Shown here: positions 8,308 to 16,565 of the stretch, piece by piece | How positions within the stretch are numbered: position 1 is the stretch's first letter | Layout of the letters: every line of letters starts with the position of its first letter | Notes under the pieces: generated by a model | What the model was told of the DNA's origin: nothing | Databases searched by the model: none | The model's input: the letters and a program-made list of their open reading frames with translations, nothing else | Assembly (NCBI GenBank): GCA_963739375.1 | Contig: CAVUAF010000003.1 | Span: 211,606 to 275,605 of the forward strand | DNA from: CAVUAF01 sp963739375 | GTDB taxonomy: Bacteria; Acidobacteriota; Terriglobia; Terriglobales; Acidobacteriaceae | Length of the DNA: 64,000 nucleotides | Direction: 5' to 3' | Position numbers and translations under genes: made by a program

Positions 8308-9423
8308 GTGAACCAGTGGGACGTAGTCGTGATCGGCGGCGGACCGGCGGGTTGCGCCGCCGCAACGGCGGCCGCGCGCGACGGCGCGCGGGTCGCCCTG
8401 CTGGAGCGTGGCCGCTATCCGCGGCACAAAGTGTGCGGCGAGTTTGTCTCGGCGGAATCGCTGGGATTGCTGGAGCAACTGCTGGAGCGCAGTGGCCAGA
8501 CGGCGCTGCTGCAGCATGCGCCGCGCATCGGCAAGGCCCACATCTACCTGGGATCACAAGTGCTGGAAGGCGCGGTGAGTCCCCCGGCGGCCAGCGTGCC
8601 CCGCTTCGCCCTCGACGCTGCCCTGTGGCAGGCTGCCAGGGAGAGCGGCGTGGAATGCCGCCAGCAGGTCCACGTGGGCGCCATCGAGCACGCCGGCGGC
8701 TTCCGCGTCCATGGCAGCGCGGGGACCTATGCGGCGTCCGCCGTCATTGACGCCAGCGGCCGCTGGTCGAACCTCGGGCCCCGCACCCCGGCACGCGGCG
8801 GCAAGCCGCAGTGGCTCGGGCTGAAAGCGCACTTTGTCGCGCCTGACACGGTCGCGGCAGACACCACCGAACTCTACATTTTTGCGGGTGGCTACTGCGG
8901 CGTACAGCCAGTGTGGTCCAACGAAGCGCAGCAGTTGCGGCTGAATGTATGCGCCATGGTGCGCAACGATATCGCCACCGACCTTGCCGGCGTCTTTCGG
9001 CGAAACCGGTTGCTGGCGGAACGCAGCCGCGCCTGGGCGCAGGCCACGGAACTCGTGGCCACCTCGCCACTGCTCTTTCGGCCGGCGCGCACCGAACGCA
9101 ACGGGGCTTTCCTCGCCGGCGATGCGGCCGCCTTCATTGATCCGTTTGTGGGCGACGGCATCTCGATCGCGCTGCGCAGCGGCACGCTGGCGGGCGAAAT
9201 GGCGGCGCGCGTCGGCCGCCGCGAGTGGACGCTGCCGCGCGCGCTGGAGGAATACGGCACGCGCTACCGCGCGGCTTTTGGCCCCGCCTTCCGCCACACG
9301 CGCCACCTGCGCCGCCTGATGCAGATGCCCGACTTCCTGCGTGCCCCCGTCGTGCAGCTGCTGCGGCTGCCGGGTGCGACTGAGTTCCTGATCCGCAAGA
9401 CGCGCGCGGCGCGCCACGCTTGA
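8308..9423 (+). CDS. FAD-dependent oxidoreductase, geranylgeranyl-reductase family
   Basis: 371-residue flavoprotein. The FAD-binding GGGPAGCAAATAAARDGARV follows almost directly after the start, then LLERGRYPRHKVCGEFVS, and the late FAD motif GDAAAFIDPFVGDGISIALR near residue 270. This pattern is typical of the geranylgeranyl reductase / halogenase-like group, which reduces isoprenoid double bonds or oxidises diverse substrates; the substrate cannot be told. GTG 8308 is chosen because the Rossmann motif begins about 8 residues later. There is no ribosome site. Instead TAAGCT lies at 8295-8300, seven bases before the start, suggesting a leaderless message. It is divergent from icd. Confidence 0.8.
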   Translation: MNQWDVVVIGGGPAGCAAATAAARDGARVALLERGRYPRHKVCGEFVSAESLGLLEQLLERSGQTALLQHAPRIGKAHIYLGSQVLEGAVSPPAASVPRFALDAALWQAARESGVECRQQVHVGAIEHAGGFRVHGSAGTYAASAVIDASGRWSNLGPRTPARGGKPQWLGLKAHFVAPDTVAADTTELYIFAGGYCGVQPVWSNEAQQLRLNVCAMVRNDIATDLAGVFRRNRLLAERSRAWAQATELVATSPLLFRPARTERNGAFLAGDAAAFIDPFVGDGISIALRSGTLAGEMAARVGRREWTLPRALEEYGTRYRAAFGPAFRHTRHLRRLMQMPDFLRAPVVQLLRLPGATEFLIRKTRAARHA

Positions 9424-9459
9424 CGCGCGGGCGCGGCGCCGCTAGGGCTCGGGTACGAG

Positions 9460-10158
9460 CTAGCGAATGGCCAGGACTTCGCGCACGTTGTCGCGGGCAA
9501 GGAAAAACTTCAGCGAGGCAAAATCGCGGAACAGGTTCTCGATGTGGCGGTTGGCGAAGACCCGCCGCAACCGGAACAGCGGCTGCTTCGCGCCCCGGCC
9601 TTCCTGCGGCTTCCACACCGGCTGCAGGATTACGTTGTCGGGGCTGTCCGAGACGTGGTAGCGGAAGTAGGGCGCGTCGGGTCCGGCGTCCTTGGTGTGA
9701 AAGAAGCCCAGAAGAATTCCGCCCGGCTTCATGGCGTGATGCAGCCGCTCCACCAGCGGCTTCACCAGCGGCTCCTCCAGGTAGTCGGGCATGTCCCACA
9801 GCAGCACGCCATCGAACATCCCTTCCGCGTAGGCGAGGTTCGCCGCCATGAACCGCTCCACCTGGATGCGGCGAGCGCCGGTGTCGTCCGGGCCCAGGAA
9901 CTGCGGGTCGGTGGCGGCGAAGAGCACGTCCTCGTTGTAGTAGCGTCCGCCGCGGTTGGTGAAATGCATGATGTTGGCGGCCGAGGTGGGACCCAGGTCG
10001 AGCACGCACAGCGAATCGATGCTCTTGATGGCGCGCGCAAATTCCGTCCAGCCGCTGGAATGGCGGGAGAAGCGCTCGGCACTGCTGCCGCCGGCCAAAG
10101 CGCCTGCCGGCGCCGCCGCCCCGCGAAACATGCGCAAGATGTGGCTCACGCTACCCAT
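9460..10158 (-). CDS. Class I SAM-dependent methyltransferase-like protein
   Basis: 232 residues with a methyltransferase-type Rossmann layout. Motif I is degenerate (LCVLDLGPTSAANIMHF, about res 50-66), a motif IV-like region follows (FDGVLLWDMPDYLEEPLV, about res 115-132), then HHAMKPGGILLGFFHTKD, the usual KPGG strand. The substrate is unknown. The gene follows the bactofilin gene on the same strand with a gap of about 48 bases, a plausible two-gene operon, so a role in the cell envelope or cytoskeleton is possible but unproven. The glycine-rich loop departs from the usual GxGxG, so SAM binding should be treated as likely, not shown. Confidence 0.65.
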   Translation of the reverse strand: MGSVSHILRMFRGAAAPAGALAGGSSAERFSRHSSGWTEFARAIKSIDSLCVLDLGPTSAANIMHFTNRGGRYYNEDVLFAATDPQFLGPDDTGARRIQVERFMAANLAYAEGMFDGVLLWDMPDYLEEPLVKPLVERLHHAMKPGGILLGFFHTKDAGPDAPYFRYHVSDSPDNVILQPVWKPQEGRGAKQPLFRLRRVFANRHIENLFRDFASLKFFLARDNVREVLAIR

Positions 10159-10206
10159 CAGGCTCCGTACCCAGTTTGCGGCGGGACGCGAACCGCGCCG
10201 CCGCGA

Positions 10207-10803
10207 TCAGTACTTCTTCGGCTCCAGCAGCGGCGCATGCCCACTACCCGCCGCCGCAGCGGAAGCCGTGGGCGTCGCCGCATGGGCGGGCGCGGAATAG
10301 GCGGGCGTCGCGGGCGCGATTTCGCGCTTCGGCTCCGGCTTCGCTTCCGCCTTGGGGGTTTCTTTCTGAATGTCGATCCCGCCCTTGAAGTAGGCGCCGT
10401 CTTCGATGACGATGCGCTGGGTGAAGATGTCGCCCACCAGGATGGCCGATTTCTTCAGCTCAACGCGCTCCGTGCCGCGCACATTGCCTTCCACCCTGCC
10501 ATGCACCACGACGTCGCGCGCGTTGACGTTGGCGCGCACCCGGCCATGCGGGCCGATGGTGATGCTGTGCCCCTTCAGATCGATGCTGCCTTCCACTTCG
10601 CCATCGAGGTAGAGATCTTCGCTGCCGGAGAGCTCCCCTTTCACCAGGACAGACTTGCCGATATGCGCCACGTCGGCACGGAAACCTTCAGGCTTGGGTG
10701 TATCCATGAGTTTCTCCTTGATGACAGGGGCTACGACGGGCACCGGCGCCAGCGGCGGCGCCGGCACGGCGGGACGTTCCTCTTCTTTGCGCGATTTCCA
10801 CAT
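10207..10803 (-). CDS. Bactofilin family cytoskeletal protein
   Basis: 198-residue bactofilin (polymer-forming DUF583 fold). The N-terminal part is Pro/Ala-rich and disordered. The central beta-helix (about res 40-150) shows the regular strand-turn repeats VLVKGELSGSEDLYLDGEVEG, GPHGRVRANVNARDVVVHGRVEG and KSAILVGDIFTQRIVIEDGA, and a low-complexity Ala/Pro/Lys tail follows. Bactofilins assemble without nucleotide and organise cell shape and wall enzymes. ATG 10803 is preferred over an upstream in-frame codon because AAGGGAGAG lies a few bases before it. It lies between a DUF2520 gene upstream and a methyltransferase gene downstream, all on the minus strand. Confidence 0.92.
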   Translation of the reverse strand: MWKSRKEEERPAVPAPPLAPVPVVAPVIKEKLMDTPKPEGFRADVAHIGKSVLVKGELSGSEDLYLDGEVEGSIDLKGHSITIGPHGRVRANVNARDVVVHGRVEGNVRGTERVELKKSAILVGDIFTQRIVIEDGAYFKGGIDIQKETPKAEAKPEPKREIAPATPAYSAPAHAATPTASAAAAGSGHAPLLEPKKY

Positions 10804-10933
10804 ACTGGACTCTCCCTTGCTTACCTCATCCGGCGGCTGAAGACACACCCGCAACTCACCGGAGGAGAACGGCTTGGGGCAATACTACCCAAGCCTTGCA
10901 GCGGCGGCAATCGGGTTTTTTGTCAGCTGTTGA

Positions 10934-11806
10934 TTACTTGCGGACATGCCGCCCCCTGCCCTTCAGGAGGGCCGCAATCTGCTGGGGGTTGGCCACGGGG
11001 AGCGACCGCAGCGCCCAGCGGATCAGCGCCCGGTAAACCTCGCTCGCGCCCGGCACCGCGCGCATCGCCCGCAAGTGCTCGCGGACCGTGGTGACATCGC
11101 CACGCAGCAGCGGTCCACTGAAGGCCCCCGCCGCCCCGCGGGTAAAGAAGTTGTTGCTGGTCTTGGTGAGGATGGGACGCATCAGCGCGTGCGCCTGGCG
11201 CTGCGAGATGCCGGCAGTCTTCGCCAGCTCTTCCGCCACGGTGAGCACCGCTACGATCATGGGCGACGAGAACGAACCCAGCGCGTGGTACAGCGGCTTG
11301 GCTTCCGGCCGCACCTGGATCACCCGGCCGCCGAGGTCCTGTCCGACACGGCGCGCCAGCCTCACCGCCACGGCTTCGCCTTCGACAGCAAACGAAACGC
11401 CGTGAAACGCCGCTGGCACGCCGCGCACGAAGGTCATCATAGGATGCAGCGAGGCAATGGCGGCACCGCGGCGCTGCACGGGCGCCAGGAGCGCGCTGCT
11501 CAGGGCGCCGCTGGAATGCAGCACCGTTTTGCCGCGCCAGTGGCCGCGCCGCGCCAGCCGCCGCGCCACCGGGGCGATGGCATCGTCCGCCACGCACAGC
11601 CAGATTACGTCTGCACCCAGCGTCGCCCGGGCGAGCGTCGTCGCCTCGGCGCCAATGCGTGTAGCCAGCTTGCGCGCGCGCCGCACGGCAGCGGCGTCGC
11701 GCGCCACCAGTTCATGGATCGGGTATCCGCGATCGTGCAGTGCCAGGCACAACGCACTGCCCAACGCACCGGGACCGATAATCGCGAGGCTGGGCTTCTT
11801 CGGCAC
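10934..11806 (-). CDS. Rossmann-like / DUF2520 domain protein
   Basis: 290 residues. The N-terminal Rossmann domain (AIIGPGALGSALCLALHDRGY, then LGADVIWLCVADDAI and SSGAL near res 105) resembles NADP-binding reductases such as ProC and ApbA. The C-terminal helical DUF2520 domain contains YHALGSFSSPMIVAVL and ALMRPILTKTSNNF. Family members are predicted oxidoreductases of unknown substrate. The start is a GTG at the edge of the Rossmann strand. It is divergent from the Nudix gene and upstream of the bactofilin gene with about 130 bases between; a weak hairpin in that gap is the only visible signal. Confidence 0.85.
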   Translation of the reverse strand: MPKKPSLAIIGPGALGSALCLALHDRGYPIHELVARDAAAVRRARKLATRIGAEATTLARATLGADVIWLCVADDAIAPVARRLARRGHWRGKTVLHSSGALSSALLAPVQRRGAAIASLHPMMTFVRGVPAAFHGVSFAVEGEAVAVRLARRVGQDLGGRVIQVRPEAKPLYHALGSFSSPMIVAVLTVAEELAKTAGISQRQAHALMRPILTKTSNNFFTRGAAGAFSGPLLRGDVTTVREHLRAMRAVPGASEVYRALIRWALRSLPVANPQQIAALLKGRGRHVRK

Positions 11807-11888
11807 CGCGCAGCAGTGTGGTGCTTCCGCACGCCGGATTCAAGTGCCGCGGCAAGCGCGCCCCCGCCTGGCGTTTATATTGGTGCGC

Positions 11889-12464
11889 ATGGCGCAACCC
11901 AAACGCAGCCCCCAGGTGAAGGTGATCCGGTCGCTCGCCGGGTTTCGCGGCCCGGTGTTCAACGTCACGTCGGAGATCGTGCGCGAGCCCAGCGGGGTGG
12001 AGGTACGGCGCGACATCGTGCGCCATCCCGGCTCGGTCGTGATCCTGGTGGTGGATGACAGCCCCGGGGAGCCGCGCGTCCTGCTGGAGCGGCAGTACCG
12101 CTACGCCGCCGGCGCGCGCCTGTGGGAATTGCCCGCCGGCCGCATCGACGCCGGCGAGCGCGAACTCGCTGCCGCCCAGCGCGAGTTGCTGGAGGAGACC
12201 GGGTTCCGCGCGCGCCACTGGCGCCGCATCCTGAAGTTCTACGCCAGCCCCGGCTTCCTCGACGAGATGCACGCGGTCTGGATGGCGCGCGAATTGACGC
12301 GCGGCGCCGCCCGCCCGGAGCACGACGAGGTCATCGCCAAGCGGTTCTTCCCGCTGGCCGCCGCGGTGCACCTGGTGCTGCGCGGCAAGATTCGCGACGC
12401 CAAGACCATCGCCGCAGTGTTGTGGCTGGCGCAGCAGCAGGACGCGGGCCGGCCGCGGCGCTGA
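11889..12464 (+). CDS. Nudix hydrolase, ADP-ribose pyrophosphatase type
   Basis: 191-residue Nudix enzyme, probably splitting ADP-ribose or a related nucleoside diphosphate sugar. The Nudix box is complete: GRIDAGE...QRELLEETGF (Gx5Ex7REUxEExGU), preceded by ERQYRYAAGARLWELPAG and followed by FYASPGFLDE, both typical of the NudF/ADPRase branch. No ribosome site precedes ATG 11889. Instead TATATT lies at 11876-11881, seven bases away, which suggests a leaderless message. It is divergent from the DUF2520 gene. Confidence 0.88.
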   Translation: MAQPKRSPQVKVIRSLAGFRGPVFNVTSEIVREPSGVEVRRDIVRHPGSVVILVVDDSPGEPRVLLERQYRYAAGARLWELPAGRIDAGERELAAAQRELLEETGFRARHWRRILKFYASPGFLDEMHAVWMARELTRGAARPEHDEVIAKRFFPLAAAVHLVLRGKIRDAKTIAAVLWLAQQQDAGRPRR

Positions 12465-12519
12465 CCTGGTTCGCCGCTGGAAATGCCCGTCCGGGGCTGG
12501 TTTTCAACGGCGCGCGCGC

Positions 12520-12548
12520 TTGACCGTGCCACGTCCTTGGGCGAGAAT
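12520..12548 (+). promoter_or_regulatory. Candidate sigma-70-type promoter of the cold-shock gene
   Basis: TTGACC (12520-12525), a 17-base spacer, and GAGAAT (12543-12548). Transcription from here would give a 5' leader of about 150 bases before the csp start, in keeping with the long leaders known for cspA-type genes. No other gene lies in this gap. Confidence 0.5.
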
Positions 12549-12708
12549 AGCGGGTAGGAAAACGTGCACCAGGACGCAGCAAGCCAGATCGCGGCTTCCC
12601 TTCTCTGCTCCCGGCCTGCGCCTGCTTCTGGCTCGCCCGCTCTGGTGAGCGCCTTGCCCGGCCTGCCGGTCGCAACCCGTCAGCCCGCCCAGTTCGGAGG
12701 AAGTGAAA

Positions 12709-12921
12709 GTGGCACGCATTAAAGGAACTGTGAAGTGGTTCAACAACGCGAAAGGCTTCGGTTTTATCGGCCGTGACGACGGTCCGGATGTGTTCGTCCA
12801 CTACAGCGCCATCCAGGGCGAGGGCTACAAGAGCCTGCAGGAAGGCGACCAGGTGGAGTTCGAAGTCGTGCAGGGGCAGAAGGGCCCCCAGGCGGAGAAC
12901 GTAACCAAAGCCGGGGCCTGA
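12709..12921 (+). CDS. Cold-shock domain protein
   Basis: 70-residue single cold-shock domain that binds single-stranded RNA or DNA. RNP1 is KGFGFI and RNP2 is VFVHY, within GTVKWFNNAKGFGFIGRDDG. GGAGG at 12696-12700 fits GTG 12709 (8-base spacing) better than the in-frame GTG at 12703, which lies only 2 bases after it. Adjacent signals complete a stand-alone transcription unit: a promoter at 12520-12548, a leader of about 150 bases and an intrinsic terminator at 12949-12973. The leader may provide cold-dependent control, as in other csp genes; no structure was worked out here. Confidence 0.95.
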   Translation: MARIKGTVKWFNNAKGFGFIGRDDGPDVFVHYSAIQGEGYKSLQEGDQVEFEVVQGQKGPQAENVTKAGA

Positions 12922-12948
12922 CGCCGCGTCCTCACCCCGACCGCCGAG

Positions 12949-12973
12949 ACCCAGCCCCAACGGCTGGGTTTTG
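12949..12973 (+). terminator. Intrinsic terminator after the cold-shock gene
   Basis: Stem ACCCAGCC (12949-12956) with GGCTGGGT (12962-12969), loop CCAAC, then TTTT at 12969-12972. It lies 27 bases after the csp stop. Confidence 0.85.
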
Positions 12974-13000
12974 TACTTGCGGCGGCCACGTCAATACAAT
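12971..13000 (+). promoter_or_regulatory. Candidate promoter of polX
   Basis: TTGTAC (12971-12976), an 18-base spacer and TACAAT (12995-13000), directly after the csp terminator. The predicted start of transcription would be only about 13 bases before the polX ATG, and no Shine-Dalgarno is present in that leader. Confidence 0.45.
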
Positions 13001-13019
13001 TTACTGTTCCTCCTCGCCC

Positions 13020-14849
13020 ATGCCGCGCAAGAAGAAACCCGGCGCCGAGTCAGCGGCTGCTGCACCGGCCGCCGCCCGGGCCAAGGACGCCGCCCCGGTC
13101 CGCCCGCCGGACAATCGCGCGGTCGCCACCATCCTCCACGAGGTCGCCGACCTGATGGAGGTGGATGGCGCCGATCCCTTCCGCATCCGCTCCTATCGGC
13201 GCGCTGCCGAGGCCATCGAGGCGCTGCCCGGTCCGGTGGCCGACCTCGTCTCCGATTCCAGGAAGCTGCTGGAAATCCCCGGCATCGGCAAAGCGATGTG
13301 CGCGCACCTGCAGGAGATCTTTCGTGACGGCAAGCTCGGCTACCACCAGGAGCTGCTCCAGAAGTACCGTCCCTCGATCCTCGAGCTGCTCAAAATCTCG
13401 GGCCTGGGGCCGAAGACGATCGCGCTGCTGTGGAGCGCGTTCCAGGTGTGCGACATCGCCGGCGTGGAGAAACTGGCGCGCGCCGGCAAGATCCGCGAGC
13501 TGCCGCGCATGGGCGAGAAGCAGGAGCAGAAGATCCTGCAGTCCATCGCGAACTACCGGCGCGTAGCCGGACGCTACTACCTGGACGACGCCGACCGCCT
13601 GGCTACACAACTAATTGCGCACATTGGGCGCATGCGCGGCATCGAGAACATCACGCCCGCCGGCTCGCTGCGCCGTGGCCGCGAAACCGTGGGTGACCTC
13701 GACCTGCTCATCACCGGGCCGCTGGCCGAGAAGGAGACGCTGCGCGAGATGGTCATCGACCGCATCCTCGTCTTCCCCGGCATCGCCGAAGTCCTCGCCC
13801 GCGGCGAAAACAAGGTCAGCTTCCGCATGCAGCGCGGCATGCAGGTGGATGTGCGGCTGCTCCCCTCCGACTCCTTCGGCGCCGCGCTGCAGTACTTCAC
13901 CGGCTCCAAGCAGCACAGCGTGGCGCTGCGGCAGCGCGCTCTCAAGCTTGGTTTCACCCTCAACGAGTACGGTTTGGCGCGCCTCGACAACGACCAGCGC
14001 GTTGCCGGCCGCACCGAGGAGGAGATCTACGCCAGGCTCGGCCTGCGCTACATCGAGCCCGAGCTGCGCGAGAGCGCCGGCGAGATCGAGGCCGCCGCGG
14101 CGGGCGAGGTGCCCGAGCTGGTGCGCCTGGAAGACATCCAGGGCGACGTCCACATGCATACCGTCGCCACCGACGGCCGCAGCACCATCGAGGAAATGAT
14201 CGCGGCCGCCCGCGAACGCGGCTATCGCTATATGGCGATCACCGATCACTCCAAGAACCTCGCCTTCGCCAACGGCCTCGACGACGCGCGCGCCGAGGAG
14301 CACATCCGCAAAATTCGCGCGGCCGCCCAACGCTACGACGACATCACCGTATTTGCCGGCATCGAGGTCGACATCCTCGCCGACGGCGCGCTCGATCTCT
14401 CCGACTCCGTGCTGGAGCAGATGGACGTGGTGATCGCCAGCGTCCATTCCCACTTCCAGCAGGAGCCGGCACAGACCACCGACCGCCTGCTGCGCGCGAT
14501 TGCCAACCAGAACGTCAGCCTCATCGGGCATCCCACCGGGCGCATCCTGCTGCGCCGCGAAGGCTACAGCTTCGACCTGGACGCGGTGCTGCGCGCCGCC
14601 GCCGAGCACCGTGTGGCCATGGAGCACAATTCGTATCCCGACCGCCTCGACCTCTGCGACCGCCACCTGCGCCTGGCGCATGAGCGCGGTGTCAAGATCG
14701 TGGTCAACACCGACGCGCACCACACCTCGCACCTGGAAAAAATCCGCTACGGCATTACCCAGCTGCGCCGTGGCTGGATGACCCGCGCCGACGTCCTGAA
14801 CACGCGCGGGCCGCAGGAATTCGCGCGCGCGATGAAGCACGAGTGGTAG
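13020..14849 (+). CDS. polX: DNA polymerase X family protein with PHP exonuclease domain
   Basis: 609-residue PolX, a gap-filling repair polymerase with 3'-5' exonuclease and AP-endonuclease capacity in studied relatives. After a short basic/Ala tail come the 8-kDa HhH region (ILHEVADLMEVDGADPFRIR, IPGIGKAM), fingers/palm with GSLRRGRETVGDLDLLI (the two metal Asp residues) and the third Asp in MQVDVRLL, then the PHP domain. PHP metal motifs are intact: DVHMHTVATDG, ITDHS, GIEVDIL, ASVHSHF, GHPTGR and NTDAHH. Full length with no damage. It has its own promoter just behind the csp terminator and essentially no ribosome site. Confidence 0.95.
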   Translation: MPRKKKPGAESAAAAPAAARAKDAAPVRPPDNRAVATILHEVADLMEVDGADPFRIRSYRRAAEAIEALPGPVADLVSDSRKLLEIPGIGKAMCAHLQEIFRDGKLGYHQELLQKYRPSILELLKISGLGPKTIALLWSAFQVCDIAGVEKLARAGKIRELPRMGEKQEQKILQSIANYRRVAGRYYLDDADRLATQLIAHIGRMRGIENITPAGSLRRGRETVGDLDLLITGPLAEKETLREMVIDRILVFPGIAEVLARGENKVSFRMQRGMQVDVRLLPSDSFGAALQYFTGSKQHSVALRQRALKLGFTLNEYGLARLDNDQRVAGRTEEEIYARLGLRYIEPELRESAGEIEAAAAGEVPELVRLEDIQGDVHMHTVATDGRSTIEEMIAAARERGYRYMAITDHSKNLAFANGLDDARAEEHIRKIRAAAQRYDDITVFAGIEVDILADGALDLSDSVLEQMDVVIASVHSHFQQEPAQTTDRLLRAIANQNVSLIGHPTGRILLRREGYSFDLDAVLRAAAEHRVAMEHNSYPDRLDLCDRHLRLAHERGVKIVVNTDAHHTSHLEKIRYGITQLRRGWMTRADVLNTRGPQEFARAMKHEW

Positions 14850-14906
14850 TAATGGTGGGGCGCCGGCGCTCGCGCGCCGATGTTCAGCCGCGTATAAGGA
14901 GGCCCC

Positions 14907-15494
14907 GTGGACGAACCACCACGCCCGCCGTCAGTCTCTGCTCCGCCGCCCACGCCGCCCGACGCCGGGCATATTCCGTTTACGGAAGAGTTCGATCGCG
15001 CCAAGTGGACGCTCCCGCCGCTGCCCGTTCTCGGCGTCGGCCTCGCCATCTTCGCCCTCGCGCTCACCATTGTGATGTGGTTTGGACGCTACCAGCCCGC
15101 GGTCTCGGGCACGGTAAGCGACGTCTTCGCCGTCGAGCAGGTGAGCGGTGAAGCCGTGCTGCTGACGGCGCAGGTCACCGTCCGCAACGATACCGACAAA
15201 GCGCTTTTCATCAAGCAGATCAAGGGCGAACTGCGGGCCGACAACCGGACCCTGGCCGACGATGCTGCCGCCACCTCCGACTTCGAGCGCTACTTCACCG
15301 GCTACCCGGACCTGCGCCCGCACGCCACCGCGCCGCTGAAAAACGAGACCCGGGTCGCGCCGCACCAGCAGGTCAGCGGCACCGTCGTCTTCGGCTTCCC
15401 GGTGACCAAGCAGCAGTTCGACGCGCGCCAGGAACTGAAGATCATCGTCGTCCCCTACGACCGCCGCGAAGTGCCCATCAGCGAGAAGAGATAA
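14907..15494 (+). CDS. Membrane-anchored protein of unknown function, single N-terminal TM
   Basis: 195 residues. A Pro-rich cytoplasmic head (res 1-40) is followed by one transmembrane helix (LPVLGVGLAIFALALTIVMW, about res 38-58). The extracytoplasmic part looks like a single beta-sandwich (AVLLTAQVTVRNDTDKALFIKQIKGEL, then QQVSGTVVFGFPVTKQQFDA). This resembles DUF2393/LEA-like domains that sit outside the membrane, but I cannot name a family. The gene follows polX by 57 bases on the same strand with AAGGAGG near 14896 as ribosome site. Confidence 0.6.
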   Translation: MDEPPRPPSVSAPPPTPPDAGHIPFTEEFDRAKWTLPPLPVLGVGLAIFALALTIVMWFGRYQPAVSGTVSDVFAVEQVSGEAVLLTAQVTVRNDTDKALFIKQIKGELRADNRTLADDAAATSDFERYFTGYPDLRPHATAPLKNETRVAPHQQVSGTVVFGFPVTKQQFDARQELKIIVVPYDRREVPISEKR

Positions 15495-15587
15495 TCGGCC
15501 CGACGGAGCAATGAGCCGATCGCCAATCCCTGTGCATCTGTGTTCCTCGGTGGCCGGATTCGTGTTTGTCTTTGCTAGACTCGACCT

Positions 15588-16286
15588 ATGAAATTCGGCG
15601 TGATCGTCTTCCCCGGCTCCAACTGCGACCACGACGCGTACCACGTTGCCGGCAAGGTTGCCGGCCAGCCTGTCACCTTTCTGTGGCACGAGGCGCACGA
15701 CCTGGAGAGCTGCGACGTCATCATCGTGCCCGGGGGTTTCGCTTACGGCGACTACCTGCGCACCGGCGCCATCGCCCGTTTCTCGCCGGTCATGGAATCG
15801 GTCGGCCGCTTCGCCGGCTCAGGCGGGCTGGTCATCGGCATCTGCAACGGCTTCCAGATCCTCTGCGAGGCCGGCCTGCTCCCCGGAGCGCTCATGCGCA
15901 ACGCGGGCCTGAAGTACATCTGCAAGTTCGTGCACGTGCGCGTGGAGAACGCCGACACGCCGTTCACCAATGCTTGCCGCGAAGGCGAGGTGTTGCACAT
16001 CCCCATCGGCCACATGGAAGGCAACTATTTCTGCGACCCGGATACCTACGCGCAGCTTGCCGCTCAGCAGCGCATTGTCTTCCGCTATTCGACCCCGGAC
16101 GGCGACGTCACTCCGGCAGCGAATCCCAACGGCTCGCTGCACAACATCGCCGGCATCTGCAGTGAGGGGCGCAACGTGCTGGGCATGATGCCCCACCCGG
16201 AGCGCGCCAGCGAACCCGAACTGGGTTCCACCGACGGCTTCAAGGTCTTCCAGTCGCTGGTCGCGGCCCTGGCGCGGACCGCCTAA
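15588..16286 (+). CDS. purQ: Phosphoribosylformylglycinamidine synthase, glutaminase subunit PurQ
   Basis: Glutamine amidotransferase subunit of FGAM synthase in purine synthesis; it feeds ammonia to PurL. 232 residues. The N-terminus FGVIVFPGSNCDHDAY, the oxyanion region VPGGFAYGDYLRTGAIARF, the nucleophile Cys in GICNGFQILCEAGLLPG, and the His/Glu end GMMPHPERASEPELGSTDG are all present. Neither purS nor purL is adjacent, so the complex genes are split. TAGACT at 15576-15581 lies six bases before the ATG with no Shine-Dalgarno, suggesting a leaderless message. About 280 bases without a convincing gene follow. Confidence 0.95.
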   Translation: MKFGVIVFPGSNCDHDAYHVAGKVAGQPVTFLWHEAHDLESCDVIIVPGGFAYGDYLRTGAIARFSPVMESVGRFAGSGGLVIGICNGFQILCEAGLLPGALMRNAGLKYICKFVHVRVENADTPFTNACREGEVLHIPIGHMEGNYFCDPDTYAQLAAQQRIVFRYSTPDGDVTPAANPNGSLHNIAGICSEGRNVLGMMPHPERASEPELGSTDGFKVFQSLVAALARTA

Positions 16287-16565
16287 TCGCCCCGCGCTTC
16301 CCGTTTACTTTCGCGACGAGTAACGGTACGCTCCGCCACCCATGGGGTCCGATCTCTACCGGCAATTCTGGCGACGCTGCGTCCGCAACCTGCTGATCGG
16401 GACTGCGCAGTCGGCGGTGGTGCACGCGAGCCCCACCTGACGCTACGCGGTGCCTTCCGTGGTTCTAGGTCTTTCTTCTGCTATTGTCCGGGTCTCTTCC
16501 CTGTTCTAAAGTCGGCGTAAGAGTCCTGTCGCTGCCCGATTCGGCAGCGGTGGTGGAGGAAACTA

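Noticed and set aside
13611..14840. Very long open frame antisense to polX
   Set aside because: High GC third positions make antisense frames open; the translation is low-complexity His/Val/Gly-rich and polX on the other strand is fully supported.
16342..16440. A 32-codon ORF (starts MGSDLYRQFWRR) between purQ and the exported protein gene
   Set aside because: No ribosome site, no leaderless-type box and no recognisable motif; it could easily be chance in GC-rich DNA.
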